A stretch of DNA of 64,000 nucleotides, taken from NCBI GenBank assembly GCA_945643635.1, contig CALZFC010000040.1:2505501-2569500 (forward strand). Reading direction: 5' to 3'. The DNA comes from Allodiplogaster sudhausi. Taxonomy: Eukaryota; Nematoda; Chromadorea; Rhabditida; Diplogasteridae. Numbering within the stretch: the first letter of the stretch is position 1; the number at the start of each line of letters is the position of its first letter. Made by a program: the position numbers and the translations under genes. Shown piece after piece: positions 59,711 through 64,000 of the stretch. The notes beneath the pieces are model-generated. The model worked only from the letters and a program-made list of their open reading frames with translations, was not told the origin of the DNA and searched no databases.

Positions 59711-60413
59711 TGTGTGGAGACAATAGCATTTGTACATGCATACATATGTACATAGTATGTACATATTAACTCCTTCAGAAAAGATGTACATCTTACAAGA
59801 TTGCTCAGTGAAGTGAGAAGAAGTGTTGAAAAACAAGTTAAGTTGTCCAGGTCATTTGAACATTCTTCATTTATCACACTGTATGTATGTATGTCCAAGC
59901 AGAATGCTGAAGTGCCCGGCTAGTCTAACAAGGGTGACAGGGAAGAGTTGAAAAGGGGATTAGTCATCGTCCTCGCCAGGACAATTGCGCAGCAACAAGC
60001 TGAACTGCCTCGTGTCCTCTTCTTATCACAGCTCTGATTCATAACACAGCAGGCTTCTTCTCTTTGTATAAGACTGATAAGGGCCAGCTGGAAGCATCCC
60101 GCTATCTTTTTGAAGCCATCAGTCTCGCCTTGCCCGTCTCTCCTAACTTCCTTGCTCTGTAGTGTTCCCTATACTTCTTCTTCGCAGTGGCGCCATATAT
60201 CTATTCCGGGACGTTAACTTCTTTCGATCTCGGTCCCCGTCTTTTTTCCATATTTTCGACTAGACGTTCTCTAACGTGAGATAATGCAATCTGTCAATGC
60301 ATACGTACATAAATAGCAAGAAGCAACTTGAAATGAATCATTTTTCTATAGAAACTTTTGTGTCTTCCTAATAATTACACGGAAGAAAAAGAGATTTTCC
60401 GTTCAGGAGGAGA
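59711..60413. other. Intergenic after transposon
   Basis: AT-rich with a TACATA/TATGTA cluster at about 59736-59765 and 59880-59893. A segment around 60020-60165 has some coding character (LYKTDKGQLEASRYLFEA...) but no defined exon. Confidence 0.5.
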
Positions 60414-61071
60414 ATGGACCGCACGAAAATGACGGTGTTCACCACGGTACTCTTGTTGTCGACAGTTGCAGCAACTGCGGAACCTGCTGGCCTGCAATGT
60501 TATGTCTCCAGAGGCCAGGAACCACAGAAAGTCTATCAGGAATGCGACGGAAGATGCTTCAAGGTTAGAAATGAAATTCGGTTGAATTGAGTGCATTACA
60601 AGTCGAGTTTAAGATCTCGTGCTAGTATAATATTGACTTCAGGATTATCTCTATCAATTATTTTTTTACCTTGAGAACTTGCTTCTTTCAGAAGACGTTT
60701 GAGATGCAGAATGGAGTGAACTACATAGAGAGAGGCTGCTCAGTGAGGGCGGAATTGTTGAGGGACTCTCTCTTCGTTCTCCGCTTTCTGCGCCTTCCTG
60801 AGCATGTCTGTGATCAGCCAGAGGGAGAAGATATTCAAATGGTTTGTTATTTCACTCTTCTGAACACTGATTTTGCAGAAGAAGAGAGCGAAAAGATAGC
60901 GGAGAATTGTAGAGTGAGAGGTCGACAGAAGTGGAACACGCCCTCGAGGGTGGCCTCCTCCGAGTCTCCTGCTGCACTCAGAGCTTCTGCAACCGCGACT
61001 ATAGTCAATTCGCGCCCTTTCTGCCTTACTTCACTTGCTTTCTAGTCATATTGTTTCATGGTGCTACTTGA
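60414..61071 (+). CDS. Secreted Ly6/uPAR-like protein with GPI-type C-terminus, 152 aa
   Basis: Exons 60414-60563, 60692-60841 and 60913-61071, all phase 0. A signal peptide (VFTTVLLLSTVAATA) precedes LQCYVSRG, ECDGRCFK, IERGCSVRAE, HVCDQPEG and VSCCTQSFCN, the cysteine pattern of a three-finger domain ending in CCxxxxCN. A hydrophobic end (FLPYFTCFLVILFHGAT) suggests GPI anchoring. The third exon needs the acceptor at GAATTGTAG; an earlier acceptor (TTTTGCAG) leads to a stop or loses the cysteines. Function unknown. Confidence 0.72.
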
Positions 61072-61456
61072 GTCTCCTAATACATACTTGTCAGACAGAT
61101 CATGTTATTTATGTTATTTATTGACTTTATTTTTGGTTGCTTCAAAATTCCGTGAAATGCAATCCAAGGGATAATAAGATAAACTGCAGAAGACTAAAAC
61201 ATATAACATATAAGAGTGCATTAGTAATAAGAATATCACACAAAATGGAGAAGAAAAGAATGCATTGATATTTTAAAAATTATTTGAGTCCAGACACAAC
61301 GAAATTTCAGTTTCTTCATGTTAGCAATATATTTGTTAATGATAGCAGAAAGAAATTCTTCGTTTTGCGTTTCTCTTTCGTGTTCACATGTAAGAATAAA
61401 GTTTTAAGGTAAAAGTCACTTTATAACTCCATTTAATTTTCTTTCAGTTGGATGGA
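61072..61456. other. Short intergenic region
   Basis: AT-rich, no gene seen. Ends in a good acceptor (CTTTCAG) before the CFP1-like start. Confidence 0.6.
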
Positions 61457-64000
61457 ATGGAGAATAGCGAATCGAAAAACGAGTTTGTGAAGGATGAGCC
61501 CGCTGGGTTAGCGTTTGTCTTGCTATTTAATGTCGACTTTTTTTTATCATACTTAATTTGATAAGATTTTTATTGCGTATCTATATTTTGTTTAAATTTG
61601 GGATATATCATGATATACAATTGAAGACATGCCGTGGTGGGAATTTCCGATTTTTACCGAAATATTTATATTCCTTCCCTTTTTCTCCTTGTTGTAGGGA
61701 AGAAGTGAATTCGCCGGGAACTCAACCATCTCCAGGCGCCATTGAGGATGCAGTTAAAAAGGAGGAAATGGAAGTTGATGACGGGTCTGGTGAAGGTGCG
61801 AGTGAAAGCAGCTCCGCCGTCAACAAGAAGAAGAAGCGGAAGAAAGATCGCAAGAATGATGTCAGCTTGATTGCTCAAATTGAGTCACTAATTGAGATTA
61901 TCCGTAATCTTGCGTTTCTTCTCTTGAAAAAAAAAATCATTCCAGGTCGATCTGACTTCAGAAAGCAATGCCGAAGAGGCGACCTACGCCAGTGACGAAG
62001 GCAAGGTTTGCTGGTTCTCTTTTGTCATTAATTGATGATGTTTTGGCCATCCTTTGCAGTGGTTCTTTCTATCTTCAGGAGTACTGTATATGCCGATCCA
62101 CCGACACGAAAAGATTCATGATTTGTTGTGACAACTGCGCAGAGTGGTACCACGGCGACTGCATGCAGGTTACAATGATATTATTTTTAATTCCTCATGC
62201 CCTAGATGATGTTGCCTATTGGTGAGTTTTGTTCCTAAAGAATTGAGATTCTCCCCGATCCAGGTCAATCGGACTCAGGCCAAGCACATCGAGAAGTACT
62301 TTTGCACACTTTGCATTAGCAAGGATCCTTCGTTGGAAATTATCTACACAGCTAAATATCTCAAGGTTCTTGAATAAAATTTGGATATTTTGTGGAATTA
62401 ATAGAGTTATCTATGAGAAGTTGTGAGTTGTAAATATGAATGTATTACAAGAACGAGGTTTTGCGCAGCTTATTGTCGTTTACTCTTTATTGAAAATATG
62501 ATAATTAATTTGTCTAGGCAAAAGCCCGGAAGGAGGAGCAGGCCGGTCTGGCTGCCATTGTCGCCGCGATCAAGGAAGAGGAAGCAGCGGAGAAGGACTG
62601 TCCGTGCTTTTGTCTTTCTAGATGAATGTTCTGAGATGTCTGATGATTGTTGTGTGATTGCCCCTCTCTGCAGCTTCCACTGCCCCTTCGACCGCCTCCC
62701 CCTCGACTCCTTCCACTTCGACTGCCCATATCTCCTCTTTGAGATGCGGCAATTGCATCGGCTGCTTCCGCTCCATGGACTGCGGCAAATGCGATGCTTG
62801 TGCCGTTGGTGCGTTTAGTTGAGAACTTCCTGCTCCCAGCCTAGGTTGACATTAGTCTTTCTTTCTCTTCTTCACTGGACGTTGGCAAGTTCTCTTAATT
62901 ATTTATTTTTGTTGAGTTGACTAAAAACGATTGATGATTCCTGTGCAGGCCAGCCCTGCCAGAAACGCGCCTGCGTCCAGGCCGACCTTCTCGCCAACCA
63001 ACGGAGATGTTAGCTCATTAATTTTTTTATTTTCTAATTTGGGCGTTTGATCACGAACTGACTGTTCCGTATTCCTGCAGTTGTTTCCTTGATTTGTTAA
63101 TTTCCTGCCGGCTGAAAGTTCCTTTTCGTCTTTGATCGCCACCTCTGCATATTTCTTCCATGTAAACATCTTCTTTCTGCACTTTCGTCCCCACTTATGC
63201 AACACATCTTCGTTTACCTCTCGTTCTCTCTCCCTCTCTCTCCTATCTCTTTCTCTCCCTTCTCTCCCACTTTCTGTCTGTCTGCCTCGTTCTCGCTCTC
63301 TCTCCCGCTGCTCCCCTCCGCCCTCTCCTCTCGCTTCTCTCTCCGAAGTGCTACACCGTGGCTGGTGCGTGACCCATTTCGTGTGTCCACGGGAAGCGGG
63401 GTCCTTTCAATCGCTGTCTCTCTGTTCTGTTCTCATTCTTTATTTGTCTTTGTCTTGGTCATTTATGTTCTCAGTTAGGATATCCGAGTCCTTTTTAGAG
63501 AATTGATAATTGAGAGCCCTTGTTACCAGTTATCTGTATAGACAGTGTCCCCTTGATTGATCTCTCCCTGTTTCCTGCAGCTCTCATGCGCGCCAGTGGA
63601 GGCGGCGGAGTCGTGCATTCCAAGGCACGTGAGAGGAGGAAGGACAGACGCAGGGATATCAGCTCTGACGACGACACTAGTCAGGCTCTCTCCTCTCTCT
63701 CTCTATCTCTCTCTCTCTCTCTCTCTCTCACGCAGTTGATCTCCCCTAGCTCCTTTCTCGAAAATTTTACCTGACCTTTTATGAAACGTTAGTACTGCCG
63801 TCGGTCACTATCGGATTCGAAGGCTGGTTTTTTTCAGTTCTGATTATTCCTAGCTTACATGCCGGAGAAGCAGCCGCATGGCACGCCGGAGAAGGGCAAG
63901 CGAGGTCGCAAGAAGGGCTGGCGGAAGGACGGAACTCATCTTTCGGTATGCAGGCTTTGACACCTAATTATTTGTGAAGAAGTACAGGCCACAAACCTGC
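61457..64000 (+). CDS. cfp-1: CFP1/CXXC1-like protein (PHD + CXXC fingers), 3' end beyond window
   Basis: Subunit of the Set1/COMPASS H3K4 methyltransferase complex in this family. ATG 61457 (MENSESKNEF) leads into an acidic/Lys-rich linker (KKKKRKKDRKND), VDLTSESNAEEATYASDEGK, and a PHD finger: EYCICRSTDTKRFMICCDNCAEWYHGDCMQ and YFCTLC (C4HC3 ligands complete). Next come a coiled Glu/Ala segment (AKARKEEQAG), a Thr/Ser/Pro linker, and a CXXC finger: CGNCIGCFRSMDCGKCDACAVGQPCQKRACVQ is seen in pieces across a phase-1 intron. All eight CXXC cysteines are present but the usual KFGG loop is missing. Later exons (LMRASGGGG... and KGKRGRKKGWRKDG) are basic. The window ends before the C-terminal domain. 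Confidence 0.85.
63694..63730. repeat. CT microsatellite at exon/intron boundary
   Basis: CT dinucleotides following the SSDDDTS exon of the CFP1-like gene, upstream of the next acceptor. Confidence 0.85.

Noticed and set aside
60020..60165. Possible exon (LYKTDKGQLEASRYLFEA)
   Set aside because: No clear start, donor or domain; too short to support.

Overview
This is eukaryotic nuclear DNA, almost certainly from a nematode. The genes are split by many short introns with GT-AG (and some GC-AG) ends. There are two divergent nuclear hormone receptors, two tau-tubulin/casein-kinase-1-like kinases, a serpentine-chemoreceptor-like fragment and several small secreted Ly6-like and cysteine-rich proteins, a combination typical of nematodes. 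Long GA/CT tracts and short TACATA/TATGTA clusters fill introns and intergenic DNA. I cannot name the species.

Layout: 1.7-5.0 kb (-) nuclear receptor 1; 5-10 kb mostly low-complexity DNA with a 36-bp minisatellite; 10.05-13.3 kb (+) nuclear receptor 2; 15.2-17.1 kb (+) RNase H type 1 domain with an Arg/Ser-rich tail; 19.8-22.3 kb (-) TTBK-like kinase 1; 23.1-23.8 kb (+) C-terminal half of a seven-transmembrane receptor; 24.4-28.8 kb (-) copine; 29-33.3 kb unresolved; 33.4-34.7 kb (+) two Ly6-like units; 35.2-35.7 kb (+) a 96-residue membrane protein; 36.5-38.6 kb (+) TTBK-like kinase 2; 39.3-39.8 kb (+) a secreted Cys-rich protein; 40.2-44.1 kb (-) a decayed non-LTR retrotransposon; 44.4-46.1 kb (+) an L-xylulose/dicarbonyl reductase-type SDR; 46.2-49.5 kb (-) testin (PET + LIM); 49.5-53.8 kb purine-rich repeats; 53.86-59.70 kb a complete Mutator-like DNA transposon; 60.4-61.1 kb (+) a Ly6-like secreted protein; 61.5 kb to the right edge (+) CFP1-like PHD + CXXC protein, cut by the window.

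The most striking feature is the transposon. It is 5,848 bp long, with near-identical long terminal inverted repeats packed with 87-bp subterminal tandem repeats and a perfect 8-bp target duplication. Its 12-exon transposase gene (FLYWCH zinc finger + MULE core) can be read without a stop or frameshift, so it may be young and autonomous. Other observations are an RNase H carrying an RS-like tail, three GC-AG introns in conserved genes (one is 48 nt, stop-free and frame-neutral, and sits inside a receptor zinc finger), and a CFP1 CXXC finger with a contracted DNA-contact loop. All gene models were spliced by eye. Exon ends are given where reading phase and protein motifs agree, and are approximate elsewhere. 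Genes with unrelated functions lie side by side and I see no evidence that they act in one pathway.
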